The notes below the pieces were generated by a model. It did no database searches. It was given only the letters and a program-made list of their open reading frames with translations, and was not told where the DNA came from. This document shows positions 35,446 through 43,837 of a DNA stretch of 64,000 bases, one piece after another. The position numbers and the translations under genes were made by a program. Within the stretch, counting starts at the first letter, position 1. Every line of letters starts with the position of its first letter. Source of the stretch: Treponema sp. UBA6852. GTDB lineage: Bacteria > Spirochaetota > Spirochaetia > Treponematales > Treponemataceae. The stretch is taken from contig DKDI01000013.1 in NCBI GenBank assembly GCA_002449305.1, positions 1 through 64,000 on the forward strand, written 5' to 3'.

Positions 35446-35828
35446 TTTATTTTCCTTATTGAAAAATCAGGCCGAAGTTTTTCTGCCCCGTTAATATAAA
35501 CATGGATAGGCTTTTTTTCAGTAGGAAGATAAGCTGTAACTAGAACTCTTATAGCACGAGGCAACATTCCGTCTATAGAAGCTTCCTGAGAAACAAAAAG
35601 CGCGAGCAAAGACGTATCAATTCCAACATCGCTTTTTCTAAGCGCAGCGGCGGCATTCATACATTTCAAATCCTGCGTCATCGTAAAATGAACAGAAACA
35701 ATATCATCGGGCTGCAAATTATTTTCTTTAAAAATCAAATGGCACATTTCACCGACATTTTCTTTTATTGACTCTGGAGTATTTTCAGCGCAAACAGCAC
35801 CACGGATTCCAAAAATTCTTTTTTCCAT
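35442..35828 (-). CDS. aroH: AroH-type chorismate mutase
   Basis: Monofunctional chorismate mutase (chorismate to prephenate) of the trimeric AroH fold, 128 residues. Active-site positions known from the B. subtilis enzyme are seen: Arg in FGIRGAV, Glu in SQEASI, Arg in RAIRVLV, Tyr in HVYI and Arg in LRPDF. Positioned between an SPFH-like gene and glgA with 4-nt overlap to the latter. No other aromatic pathway gene is nearby. Confidence 0.9.
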   Translation of the reverse strand: MEKRIFGIRGAVCAENTPESIKENVGEMCHLIFKENNLQPDDIVSVHFTMTQDLKCMNAAAALRKSDVGIDTSLLALFVSQEASIDGMLPRAIRVLVTAYLPTEKKPIHVYINGAEKLRPDFSIRKIN

Positions 35829-35845
35829 TTTTTATCCTCAAAATT

Positions 35846-36676
35846 TTAGCGCATTGATTTTACAGCATTTATAATTTGAGCGGCATCTCCAGTTTTAAAC
35901 ATTTCCTCAAGCTGCGGAAATTTCTGAAGCATTGAACCAAGTTTTTCAAGCTGCGCCAAAGTTCTGTCCTGCTCAACAAAAAATTCCGCCTGAGACTCAG
36001 CCTTTTGCGCCATTTTTGAATTCAAAAGTTCAAGATAAGATGCATAGTTTGCCTTTGCAAGGTTGTAAAGTTCAACATCTGGAATTTTTGCATCAAGAAG
36101 TTCAACTGACGAAATTAAAATTCCATCAAACTCGAAAGCTTTTTTTTCAACTATTTCTTGAATTTCTTTTTGGCTTAAAGCGGAAGGTTTTACCAAGGCT
36201 GAAGATGAAACAAGATATTCTGCTACAAGAGAAGCCGCAAGTTTTGCCTTCGCATCGTAGAATCCCTGCAAATCTTCATTTGAAGTTATTTTATTTTCAG
36301 AAACCAGCTTGTAAATTCCTTCAGGAGAAAGGCTCATCGAAACTGAAATCTCAACATTGTATGAAAAATCAACTTTTTTATCAGAAAAGCGGGAACTATA
36401 AAAAGATGCGCTCGGAAGTTCTCCAGAAACAGACTGGGTTGCCTTGTAAACTGAAAGGTCGAAAATTTCCAGCGAAACATTTGTTGGAAGAAGCCGCTCC
36501 CATCTCCAAGTAAAAACTCCAGGAACGACCGCAGAATGATACAATCCGCCAGTTTTTGATTTCATTATAGCGCAAGTTCCAGGGCGCACATAAAACTGAA
36601 TCCATCCAATAAAAAAAACTACCGCTGAAAAAATCAGCAAAACTATAAAATTAGCAAAAAACTTCTTTACTTTCAT
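35846..36676 (-). CDS. SPFH/band 7-like membrane protein
   Basis: A 276-residue protein with one N-terminal membrane helix (residues 8-28) and an SPFH-like domain (about 30-200: YVRPGTCAIMKSKTGG, VVPGVFTWRWERLLP, NVEISVSMSLSPEGIYKLV), then a charged helical tail (AKANYASYLELLNSKMAQ) ending with helices. SPFH proteins build membrane-associated rings or microdomains. The match is by overall plan rather than a strict motif. First gene of the SPFH-aroH-glgA run on the minus strand. Confidence 0.65.
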   Translation of the reverse strand: MKVKKFFANFIVLLIFSAVVFFIGWIQFYVRPGTCAIMKSKTGGLYHSAVVPGVFTWRWERLLPTNVSLEIFDLSVYKATQSVSGELPSASFYSSRFSDKKVDFSYNVEISVSMSLSPEGIYKLVSENKITSNEDLQGFYDAKAKLAASLVAEYLVSSSALVKPSALSQKEIQEIVEKKAFEFDGILISSVELLDAKIPDVELYNLAKANYASYLELLNSKMAQKAESQAEFFVEQDRTLAQLEKLGSMLQKFPQLEEMFKTGDAAQIINAVKSMR

Positions 36677-36751
36677 TTTGCCCCACTCGATAAATTATGC
36701 TTTTTCCATTATACTGATTTATATAAATATTTTAAAGCAAATTCACAAAAA

Positions 36752-37108
36752 ATGGATTCCTTAAATAGATTAAAAAAAATCAACCGTTCTTTTCTCTTTA
36801 AACTTACAGGGCGCACTTCCCTTTTTTTATTTCTGTTTTCTGTATTTCTTATAGTTCTTTATGTGAGCGGCTCTTACCAAGATTTTCTTGACAGCACACT
36901 GAACTTTGTTTTAACTTCATGCTCAGCAACAATTCTAGGACTTTTTGTTTTTTCCGCAGCAGGAATTCTCCAAAGCGTTGTTCTTTTTTTTATATCGAAA
37001 AGAAAATCATACTGGATTTATTTTTTTGTATATATATTTTCGTGCGTTTTTTCAGCGGGAATTTTTTTTCTTGCAAGAACAATTTCAATTATTGCAAAAG
37101 GAATTTAA
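36752..37108 (+). CDS. Small integral membrane protein
   Basis: A 118-residue protein with three hydrophobic segments (about residues 22-42, 50-82 and 88-112) and a basic N-terminus, no recognised family. No clear ribosome site upstream; TATACT lies about 38 nt before the ATG. It overlaps the 3' end of the convergent thiamine pyrophosphokinase gene by 4 nt and is divergent from the SPFH-like gene. Confidence 0.55.
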   Translation: MDSLNRLKKINRSFLFKLTGRTSLFLFLFSVFLIVLYVSGSYQDFLDSTLNFVLTSCSATILGLFVFSAAGILQSVVLFFISKRKSYWIYFFVYIFSCVFSAGIFFLARTISIIAKGI

Positions 37109-37791
37109 ATTTTTACTTCGCAATGATACGGAGCAAAAATTAAAAAAGAGCCTTTTGAAGCAAAAAGTTTCGCAGGATTTTTATGAGCAAAGTTTTCCTC
37201 TGAAATTCTATTTGAAACACTTGCCATTCCTTTTTTTCTAAAGCAGTTCCATTCAAATCCTTCTGCTTCAATAAAAGAATTGTCAAAATTATTTGTCAGA
37301 CGCGAAACTGAAATTCTGTCTTCAAGCTGCAAATTATAAACTTCCGCCGATTTTTTTTCAGCAAGAAAATAAACAGCCTGATTCACACAAAGCCAAACGT
37401 CAGCATGAAAATCTTCAGAAAAAGAATCATAAATTGAAATAAGGTGATCCAAACAGCCGCCGTTTCCGCCCACAAGAACAACCGACGATGTTTTGCAAAT
37501 TTGCCTTGCTGTAGAAAGAGCAAGTTCTGTGTCAGTAAAATCCTTGTCGCTCGGAAAAACTTCCCGCTTTGCATTTTTATATTTTTCAAGCAAAGACAAA
37601 TTTTTCAAACTGTCCATGTCGCCAAGAATTAAATCCGGCCCAAAAACCTTACCAAAAAATTCCGCATACAAATCCAAAGTTTCAAGTCCAGAATCAGCGG
37701 CAATAACATAGTCCGGCTGGCATTTTTCCAAAAAAGGCTTTGCAGTTTCTGGAGACGGAGCTTCTCCACCGGTAAAAATAAAAATGTTCAT
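37105..37791 (-). CDS. thiN: Thiamine pyrophosphokinase
   Basis: Transfers pyrophosphate from ATP to thiamine to form the cofactor TPP. The 228-residue protein has the motif series ADSGLETL, LILGDMDSL, SDKDFTDTELAL and GGNGGCLDHL expected of the family, then a beta-sandwich thiamine-binding domain ending NFAHKNPAKL. No TPP riboswitch is visible. The 5' end overlaps the extended cca frame, but the two genes are probably divergent and read from a short shared region at 37792-37831. Confidence 0.85.
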   Translation of the reverse strand: MNIFIFTGGEAPSPETAKPFLEKCQPDYVIAADSGLETLDLYAEFFGKVFGPDLILGDMDSLKNLSLLEKYKNAKREVFPSDKDFTDTELALSTARQICKTSSVVLVGGNGGCLDHLISIYDSFSEDFHADVWLCVNQAVYFLAEKKSAEVYNLQLEDRISVSRLTNNFDNSFIEAEGFEWNCFRKKGMASVSNRISEENFAHKNPAKLFASKGSFLIFAPYHCEVKI

Positions 37792-37831
37792 AGATAGAAA
37801 TTCCGTTCAAAATTTGATATTGTATATTATC

Positions 37832-39235
37832 ATGTTTTCATCAAAAAGTGTAAAAATTCCAGAAAAACTAATCAAAGTAAGCAAAATTTTTTCAGACAAC
37901 GGATTCAAGTCATATCTTGTTGGCGGAGCTGTCCGCGATATGCTGATGGGAAAAACTTGCCACGATTACGACATTGCGACAAATGCAACACCTGAGCAAG
38001 TAATGAAAATTTTCAAGAATGTAATCCCAACTGGAATAGCGCACGGAACTGTAACAATTCATATTTTCGGACTTGAGCTTGAAACAACAACATTTAGAAC
38101 AGAAACAGAATATTCAGACGGAAGGCATCCGGACAAAGTAAAATACGCAGACACAATCGAAGAAGATCTTTCACGGCGCGACTTTACAATGAATGCGATT
38201 GCCGCGGAGCTTTCAACAGGAAAAATCACAGATCCATTTGGCGGGCAAAAAGACATTCAAAAAAAAATAATCAGAACAGTCGGAAATCCATTCGAACGTT
38301 TTTCAGAAGACGGGCTTCGTCCTGTAAGAGCAATAAGATTTTCAGGGCAGCTCGGATTTAAAATTGAAGAAAAAACATTTGATGCAATCTCGCAAGAAGA
38401 AATTCTAAAAAAAGTCGAAGGCATTTCCACAGAAAGATTCCGTGACGAATTCTGCAAAATCCTTCAGACAGAAAAACCTAGCTTTGGATTAAAACTATTG
38501 GAGCAGACAGGAATATTAAAAATATTTATTCCGCAGTTTTCTGTTTGCAGAAATTGTCTCCAGCAGGATGAAAGAGGCTTCCATGAATTTGATGTTGCGG
38601 ATCATATTTTATACGCCTGCGATGGATGTCCAAAAGAAAATCTTACAGTCCGGCTTGCGGCTTTTTATCATGATATAGGAAAGCCAGAATCTAAAACAAT
38701 TGAAACAGTCAACGGAAAAGAAAGAATTCATTTTCACGGGCATGAACAGATTTCAGCTGAAAAAGCAAAAAAATCAATGACTTCCTTAAAATTTTCAAAT
38801 GATGAAATAAAAAAAGTAAGCCACCTTGTAAAAGAGCACATGTTCCACTATGAAAGCAGCTGGACAGATTCAGCGGTGCGCAGATTTATAATAAGAGTTG
38901 GCGCAGAAAATCTTGACGACCTTTTTCTCTTGCGGCTCGCAGACATTTACGGAATGCACAGAATTCCGCTTCAGCAAAAAACTCCGTCGTGGAACCTTCT
39001 TGTTGAATTAAAAAAACGGATTGAAAAACTTATGGCTGAAAATTCCGCGCTAAGCCTGAAAGATTTAAAAGTGAACGGAAAAGATTTAATATCGGAAGGA
39101 ATTCCAAGCGGAAAAGTAATGGGAAAAATTCTAAATGAGCTTTTCGAAACCGTAACCGACTCTCCAGAAATGAACACAAAAGAAAAACTGATCGAACTTT
39201 CAAAAAAACTATTCAGTGAAAAATATTCTGTTTAA
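37832..39235 (+). CDS. cca: CCA tRNA nucleotidyltransferase with HD domain
   Basis: Adds or repairs the 3' CCA of tRNAs; needed here since the tRNA genes lack encoded CCA. The 467-residue protein has the class II polymerase head (YLVGGAVRDMLMGKTCHDYDIAT, with the catalytic DYD), RRDFTMNAIA, the RNA-binding neck, and an HD phosphohydrolase domain (FYHDIGKPESKT near residue 290; HGHEQISAEKAKK). The ATG at 37832 is chosen; a frame from 37784 would run across the thiN start. No ribosome site is visible. Confidence 0.92.
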   Translation: MFSSKSVKIPEKLIKVSKIFSDNGFKSYLVGGAVRDMLMGKTCHDYDIATNATPEQVMKIFKNVIPTGIAHGTVTIHIFGLELETTTFRTETEYSDGRHPDKVKYADTIEEDLSRRDFTMNAIAAELSTGKITDPFGGQKDIQKKIIRTVGNPFERFSEDGLRPVRAIRFSGQLGFKIEEKTFDAISQEEILKKVEGISTERFRDEFCKILQTEKPSFGLKLLEQTGILKIFIPQFSVCRNCLQQDERGFHEFDVADHILYACDGCPKENLTVRLAAFYHDIGKPESKTIETVNGKERIHFHGHEQISAEKAKKSMTSLKFSNDEIKKVSHLVKEHMFHYESSWTDSAVRRFIIRVGAENLDDLFLLRLADIYGMHRIPLQQKTPSWNLLVELKKRIEKLMAENSALSLKDLKVNGKDLISEGIPSGKVMGKILNELFETVTDSPEMNTKEKLIELSKKLFSEKYSV

Positions 39236-39240
39236 ATAGC

Positions 39241-39987
39241 TTATTCAATTCCAAGAGCCTTGCAAGCAACTCCAGCTGCCGCCTGTTCCGCTGACTTTTT
39301 ATTTTTTCCGCTAGCAGGTCCATAAACAACATCTCCAAGTTTTACAGAGACATAAAAAACTCTGTCATGGTCTGGTCCTGTTGTCTTTACAAGCGAATAA
39401 GAAGGACAAGCGTTTGTTTTTTTCTGATAAAATTCCTGAAGCAAAGTTTTATAATCCTTGCTTCCATGATCATTTTGAACTTTTCTTATTTCAGGAATAA
39501 TCAATTCAAGAACAAGCTTTTCTGCGCTTTCATATCCAGAGTCAATATACAAAGCTCCAATAACTGCCTCAACAGCATCGGCCAAAATCGCCTTTTTTGA
39601 TCTTCCACCTGAAAGCTCCTCGCCTTTTCCAAGCACAAGATATTTATCAATGTGCATTTTTTCAACAGCAATCGGCGCAAGAGACTGCTCGCTTACAACA
39701 TTCGCCTTTATTTTTGCAAGATCACCTTCTTTGTTCTGCGACATATCATTATACAAAAATGCAGCAGTCGCAAGTCCAAGCACGCTGTCCCCAAGAAATT
39801 CAAGACGCTCATTATTATATCTTTTGTAGGAAGAATTTTCGTTTGAATAAGATCTGTGATGAAACGCCAAATCTAGCAAGGAATAGTTTTTAAAATGAAG
39901 CTTTAAATGCCTGCAAAATTCATCAAGCTCCTTTTTTCTTTCTCTTGTTAAACTTTTCTCTGGATAAAAAAGACTTTTAAAACCCAT
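39241..39987 (-). CDS. rnc: Ribonuclease III
   Basis: Double-strand-specific endonuclease for rRNA and mRNA processing. The 248-residue protein has the signature NERLEFLGDSVLGLATA (about residues 60-77), the second metal-site cluster KAILADAVEAVIGALYID and a C-terminal double-stranded RNA-binding domain (KDYKTLLQEFYQKK, GKNKKSAEQAAAGVACKAL). Follows rpmF-acpP in the conserved order, separated from acpP by a terminator. Confidence 0.95.
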   Translation of the reverse strand: MGFKSLFYPEKSLTRERKKELDEFCRHLKLHFKNYSLLDLAFHHRSYSNENSSYKRYNNERLEFLGDSVLGLATAAFLYNDMSQNKEGDLAKIKANVVSEQSLAPIAVEKMHIDKYLVLGKGEELSGGRSKKAILADAVEAVIGALYIDSGYESAEKLVLELIIPEIRKVQNDHGSKDYKTLLQEFYQKKTNACPSYSLVKTTGPDHDRVFYVSVKLGDVVYGPASGKNKKSAEQAAAGVACKALGIE

Positions 39988-40089
39988 TGTATAATCCGAA
40001 TAAAATTATAAAAACACAACAAAAAAAACAAGCCAAACAAAATGACTTAAATCTGCTGATTTTTCATTTTGTGTAAAACTAAAATAAAC

Positions 40090-40117
40090 AAAAAAAGCAC
40101 AGCCAACAGACTGTGCC
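40090..40117 (-). terminator. Intrinsic terminator after acpP
   Basis: On the minus strand GCACAG and CTGTGC pair around an 8-nt loop and a T-run follows. The remaining gap to rnc (39988-40089) holds nothing else recognisable. Confidence 0.87.
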
Positions 40118-40140
40118 TTGCTAAAACTGAAAAACAGAAA

Positions 40141-40377
40141 TTACTGCTGCTGAGACTTGATATAGTCGTAAGCATCTTTTACAGTCTCAAATTCATTAGC
40201 CTTGTCATCAGGAATAGAAACACCCATTTCCTCTTCAATAGCATAAACAAGCTCATAAGTGTCAAGGCTGTCTGCTCCAAGGTCGCCACGGAAAGATGCA
40301 TCCATTGTAACTTTTGACTCATCAATTCCGAGTTTTTCAGCGATAAGCTTCTGAATCTTTACAAACAATTCGTCCAT
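40141..40377 (-). CDS. acpP: Acyl carrier protein
   Basis: Carries acyl chains on a phosphopantetheine arm during fatty-acid synthesis. 78 residues, acidic, with the attachment serine in GADSLDTYELVYAIEEEMG (S near residue 36). Lies 14 nt after rpmF in the conserved rpmF-acpP-rnc order, though plsX and fab genes are absent here. Confidence 0.95.
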   Translation of the reverse strand: MDELFVKIQKLIAEKLGIDESKVTMDASFRGDLGADSLDTYELVYAIEEEMGVSIPDDKANEFETVKDAYDYIKSQQQ

Positions 40378-40391
40378 TTTAGTCTCCTGAT

Positions 40392-40580
40392 TTAGCCATT
40401 AACTTCTGGAGTAAGAACCTGACGGCCCTTGTAGAAACCGCATTTCTTGCATACATGGTGTGGAAGAACTAAGTTTCCGCAGTTTCCACATGCCACAAGA
40501 TTCGGTGTGTCAAGATGCATATTAACGCCACGTCTTCTCTTGGTTACAGCTTTTGAAGTTTTCGATCTAGGTACTGCCAT
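40392..40580 (-). CDS. rpmF: 50S ribosomal protein L32
   Basis: Small zinc ribosomal protein, 62 residues. It begins MAVPRSKTSKAVTKRRRGVN and has the zinc pairs CGNC and CKKC (near residues 32-35 and 45-48). Typical length. Starts the rpmF-acpP transcript; AGGA lies 8-9 nt upstream of its ATG. Confidence 0.95.
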   Translation of the reverse strand: MAVPRSKTSKAVTKRRRGVNMHLDTPNLVACGNCGNLVLPHHVCKKCGFYKGRQVLTPEVNG

Positions 40581-40728
40581 AATATATCCTCGCTATAATT
40601 TTTAGTCGTCTGTATAACGGTTTTTGATATTACTACAGATTCCTATTTCTTGTCAAGAATTATACTTGCATTATGAAACATTTGTCAATGAATTTTGACA
40701 CCTTTTTATGACATTTTGACGATTTTTG

Positions 40729-41226
40729 TTATTTTGAAGCCGAATTTTGCTCAAAAAATTTCTTTTTCATCTCAATTTCAACAAGTTTTGGAACCATTGT
40801 GCTTATGTCTCCTCCAAACCTTGCAACTTCCTTTATGCTGCTTGATCGCACAAGAAAATATTTCTGCGCAGTCGGAATTAGAAGAGTTTCAACATCGCTG
40901 TTCAAATGTTTATTCATAAGGGAAAGATCAAACTCATGCGAAAAGTCCATAGCGTTCCGCACCCCCCTAATCAGCACATTTGCGCCGGATTTTCTGCAGT
41001 AGTCGGCAACAAGAGTATTCCATATATGAACGGTAACATTCTTGTAATTCTCAGTAAGCTTTATAAGCAAATCATAGCGTTCCTTGTCAGAAAAAAGGCA
41101 CTTTTTGTCAGGATTTACAGAAATCAAAACATCAATCTTATCAAAAAGGCGGCTCGCTCTTTCTATTATATTTAAATGTCCGTAAGTCGGAGGGTCAAAA
41201 GAGCCCGGAAAAACAGCTGTAGTCAT
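40729..41226 (-). CDS. coaD: Pantetheine-phosphate adenylyltransferase
   Basis: Penultimate step of coenzyme A synthesis (ATP + phosphopantetheine to dephospho-CoA). The 165-residue protein has PGSFDPPTYGHLNIIERAS (T/HxGH nucleotidyl-transferase motif), LIRGVRNAMDFSHEFDLSLMNKHL and FLVRSSSIKEVARFGGDIS. Length is normal. Monocistronic on the minus strand. Confidence 0.95.
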   Translation of the reverse strand: MTTAVFPGSFDPPTYGHLNIIERASRLFDKIDVLISVNPDKKCLFSDKERYDLLIKLTENYKNVTVHIWNTLVADYCRKSGANVLIRGVRNAMDFSHEFDLSLMNKHLNSDVETLLIPTAQKYFLVRSSSIKEVARFGGDISTMVPKLVEIEMKKKFFEQNSASK

Positions 41227-41310
41227 GTCTCTATTTTAGCAGATTTCAAAATTTTTAACAATGAAAACAAAATTAGTTAAATGCTGAAAATTTTTTTTAA
41301 TCAATATATA

Positions 41311-41339
41311 TTGCAATAAAATTACATTTGTTATATAAC
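41311..41339 (+). promoter_or_regulatory. Promoter of the small barrel-protein gene
   Basis: TTGCAA (41311-41316), 17-nt spacer, TATAAC (41334-41339). The mRNA would have a ~38-nt leader with AGGAG at 41373-41377. Confidence 0.6.
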
Positions 41340-41383
41340 ATACATTATAAAACACAACTATTAAAGTTAGTTAGGAGATTTTT

Positions 41384-42052
41384 ATGAAAAAATTCACAAC
41401 ACTTTTTGCCGCACTTGTATTAGGATTGTCTGTTTCTGCAAAAACTTGGACAAACTACGCAGGATTTGGATGGAGACTTCCGACATCAACAACTGTAAAA
41501 GCAGACGAAGACGGAATGGACGACATCAAATTCAAGAACCAGACAGGACTTTCAATTGACTATGCAGGAACACACGAAAGCGGATTTTCTGTGCGCGGAA
41601 TTTTTGACATCAATTATTCAAGCTCAAATCTTACAGTCGAAGATGATGATGACGAACTTAATGGACTAAACGGACTTTTTCTTATCGGAGCTGGATATGC
41701 GCCAATTTGCACAGACAAGATGTTTCTTGGACTATACGGTGTTCTTGGAGCAGATGTAACCGTGCTTTTCCGCGAGTATACTAAATCTTCATATTATTAT
41801 GAGTCAGAATCCAAATACAGCATGACACATGCGGCCTCTGTTCTTGGAGCAAACGCAACATTTGTTTACACTCCTGCAAAGCATTTTTCAGTTTTTGCTT
41901 CAGTGTGCGCAAATTATATGTTCCCTGCAAAAGTAGAAGCTGAAATAACACAAAAAGTAAATGGAACAAAAATTTTTGATGGCGATGAAAAATTTGACTA
42001 CAAAGGCGCTTTTAAATTTGTTCCTACAATAGGAATATGCTGGAAATTCTAG
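41384..42052 (+). CDS. Exported beta-barrel-like protein
   Basis: A 222-residue protein with signal peptide (residues 1-19, LVLGLSVSA, cleavage before KTW). The mature part has repeated amphipathic beta strands and many aromatic residues, ending FKFVPTIGICWKF, whose last residue is Phe as in many outer-membrane barrels. An Asp-rich loop (VEDDDDELNG) lies near residue 85. No family assigned. Followed by a likely terminator, then by a lipoprotein and a HEAT-like exported protein. Confidence 0.65.
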   Translation: MKKFTTLFAALVLGLSVSAKTWTNYAGFGWRLPTSTTVKADEDGMDDIKFKNQTGLSIDYAGTHESGFSVRGIFDINYSSSNLTVEDDDDELNGLNGLFLIGAGYAPICTDKMFLGLYGVLGADVTVLFREYTKSSYYYESESKYSMTHAASVLGANATFVYTPAKHFSVFASVCANYMFPAKVEAEITQKVNGTKIFDGDEKFDYKGAFKFVPTIGICWKF

Positions 42053-42061
42053 TTTCCCGCA

Positions 42062-42099
42062 AAAGGGTGCCGGCAGCAATGCAAGCGCCCTTAATTTTT
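42062..42099 (+). terminator. Probable terminator after the barrel-protein gene
   Basis: AAGGGTGC pairs with GCGCCCTT (one wobble) and is followed by AATTTTTG. It lies 10 nt after the stop codon. Confidence 0.6.
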
Positions 42100-42113
42100 G
42101 CCGCTTCTTTTAA

Positions 42114-42142
42114 TTGACCAAACAAGATAAAGATATTAAAAT
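42114..42142 (+). promoter_or_regulatory. Promoter of the lipoprotein gene (leaderless)
   Basis: TTGACC (42114-42119), 17-nt spacer, TAAAAT (42137-42142), and the ATG 7 nt downstream at 42150. No ribosome site is present. Confidence 0.7.
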
Positions 42143-42149
42143 TGTTCCC

Positions 42150-42746
42150 ATGGAAAAATTCTTTACAAAACTAAGCTTAATTTCAGTATTTGCATTTTTA
42201 TCCTGCGCCTCTGCGCCTGTAGAAAAAACTCCACAGATAGAAGAGCAGCTAACAGAACCAATAGTAATAGAAGAACCAGAGCCAGTTCAAGAAATTGAAG
42301 AAGAGCCGGTTGTTATTGAAAAAACAGACGATGAATACACAAGATCAACATCGGCAGTTTCTGTTTCAAAGGAAGTTTTCAATGAAGACAAGTCAAGAAT
42401 CCTCAATATAATCAAAGACCTTGACACTTATATGAAAAACATGGACTACCGCGGATGGATTTCATATCTTGATGCAGACAGCCTGAACTATTGGTCAAAA
42501 AGACAGAACCTTCAGAAAGCAGCGAACAGGCTACCAAAAAAAGGACTTCGGCTAAATACAATCGAAGACTATTTCAAATTTGTTTTTATTCCAGCAAGAG
42601 CTGGACACACAGTTGACGAAATCCGTTACGAAACAAAGTCGCTTGTAAAAGCTGTCCAAGTTCAGAACAACACAGACGTAGTTTACTACAACTTCCATAA
42701 AGTCAATGACCAGTGGAAACTTGTACTTCCAAAGAACCCGGACTAA
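42150..42746 (+). CDS. Putative lipoprotein
   Basis: A 198-residue protein with a lipoprotein signal (FFTKLSLISVFAFLSC, cysteine near residue 20), then a Pro/Glu-rich acidic stretch (about 22-65, many EEP and IEE repeats), then a folded region (about 75-198) with a pair of helices and a NTF2/DUF4440-like look (WISYLDADSLNYWSKR, VVYYNFHKVNDQWKLV). The last match is only by pattern. Predicted periplasm-facing membrane anchor. I prefer the ATG at 42150 over a TTG at 42114, which lies on the promoter. Confidence 0.7.
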   Translation: MEKFFTKLSLISVFAFLSCASAPVEKTPQIEEQLTEPIVIEEPEPVQEIEEEPVVIEKTDDEYTRSTSAVSVSKEVFNEDKSRILNIIKDLDTYMKNMDYRGWISYLDADSLNYWSKRQNLQKAANRLPKKGLRLNTIEDYFKFVFIPARAGHTVDEIRYETKSLVKAVQVQNNTDVVYYNFHKVNDQWKLVLPKNPD

Positions 42747-42815
42747 ATTACATTTTTCTTGCTTTTTTGTGAAATATATTCTAAACTTGAAAAGATTCCA
42801 TAAGGAGGAATAGTT

Positions 42816-43553
42816 ATGAAAGTATCAAAGCTGATTGCAGGTGCCTGTTGTATTTTTATTTGTCAGGCAGTTTTTGCACAGGAACAGCAGAATGGAAAAG
42901 ACCAGACTTCAAGAAACGAAACGACTGTAGAAGATGAATACTTAAGCAGCGTGCAAGATGTAATAATTGGAGAGCTTGCTGCTTCTGATGAATATGACAA
43001 TAAGATTGTAGCCTTGCAGTACTTGGAAGAAGCTGTTGGAGCTGGAAGAAGTTCTCCAGACATGACAGCAGCTCTTTCCCGCCTTGCAGGTGAAGGAATA
43101 AAAAGCCAATCGCGCACAAACGGCCGCATAATGAACAACTTCCCAGACATCCGCGCAAAAGCCTGCGACCTTCTTGGAGAAATTCCTACAGTTGAATCGA
43201 AAAACATGCTTATTTCAATTGCCACAGAAGACAAAGAACCTATGGTTGTTACAGCAGCTATCCGTTCATTGGGAAATATCGGCATGAACGACAATGACGA
43301 AGTTGTAAACATGATTGAATTCGTGCACAAAAAGTATGCAGCCCTCAATCCTACAAGCTCGCTTGCACTTGAAGTTCTTAATGCTTACGAAAAGCTTGCT
43401 CCTACAGTTCAGAATAAAAACGAAATGATTCAGTCAATTTCTTCAATTGGAACAAACTACAAATATGTAAGACCTGTAAGACAAAAGGCATTGCAGCTTT
43501 TAAAGTCCATTCAGGGCAGCAATAATTCAAACAAAGATAAAGAGGGAAAATAA
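42816..43553 (+). CDS. Exported HEAT-repeat-like protein
   Basis: A 245-residue protein with signal peptide (residues 1-21, IFICQAVFAQ). The mature part is helical with HEAT-type repeats (ALQYLEEAVGAGRSSPDMTA, IRAKACDLLGEIPTVESKNM, VTAAIRSLGNIGMND, RPVRQKALQLLKSI). Probably a periplasmic adaptor; the partner is unknown. Strong AGGAGG site upstream. Followed by a GC-rich hairpin at 43560-43589. Confidence 0.75.
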   Translation: MKVSKLIAGACCIFICQAVFAQEQQNGKDQTSRNETTVEDEYLSSVQDVIIGELAASDEYDNKIVALQYLEEAVGAGRSSPDMTAALSRLAGEGIKSQSRTNGRIMNNFPDIRAKACDLLGEIPTVESKNMLISIATEDKEPMVVTAAIRSLGNIGMNDNDEVVNMIEFVHKKYAALNPTSSLALEVLNAYEKLAPTVQNKNEMIQSISSIGTNYKYVRPVRQKALQLLKSIQGSNNSNKDKEGK

Positions 43554-43559
43554 AAGACT

Positions 43560-43589
43560 GCGGGCATTTTCCGCCTGCAAGTTTTACAA
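43560..43589 (+). terminator. Possible terminator hairpin
   Basis: TGCGGGC and GCCTGCA pair around ATTTTCC with a short T stretch (TTTT) just after, 6 nt after the stop of the HEAT-like gene. The next ~120 nt to the tRNA hold nothing else recognisable. Confidence 0.5.
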
Positions 43590-43708
43590 AAGCGGCTGAA
43601 ATATTCAAACGCAGTCGCTTTACTACAATTACTCTTAATTTTTCTATTCGGATTTTTCTACACAATCAGTTTTGTTTTTGAAAAGAAATTTATTTTTAGA
43701 AAATTAAC

Positions 43709-43782
43709 TGAGAGATACGGGATTCGAACCCACAACCTTCGGCTCCGGAGGCCGACGCTCTATCCAGTTGAGCTAATCTCCC
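43709..43782 (-). tRNA. tRNA-Arg (anticodon CCG)
   Basis: 74-nt cloverleaf on the minus strand. The acceptor GGGAGAT pairs with ATCTCTC (one wobble), the anticodon loop CTCCGGA gives CCG, and the T arm is GTGGG-TTCGAAT-CCCGT. No encoded CCA. Confidence 0.94.
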
Positions 43783-43795
43783 GAAAAGCATGAAT

Positions 43796-43824
43796 AGATT
43801 ATATTTTTGCTTTTAAAATGTCAA
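43796..43824 (-). promoter_or_regulatory. Promoter of tRNA-Arg
   Basis: On the minus strand TTGACA (43824-43819) with TAATCT at 17-nt spacing (43801-43796), or TATAAT at 15 nt. The tRNA begins 13 nt further on. Confidence 0.65.
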
Positions 43825-43837
43825 CTGAAAAAACATT

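Noticed and set aside
37105..37831. TPP riboswitch at the thiN gene
   Set aside because: The short gap to cca has no room for the conserved TPP-riboswitch elements and none of its motifs were seen.
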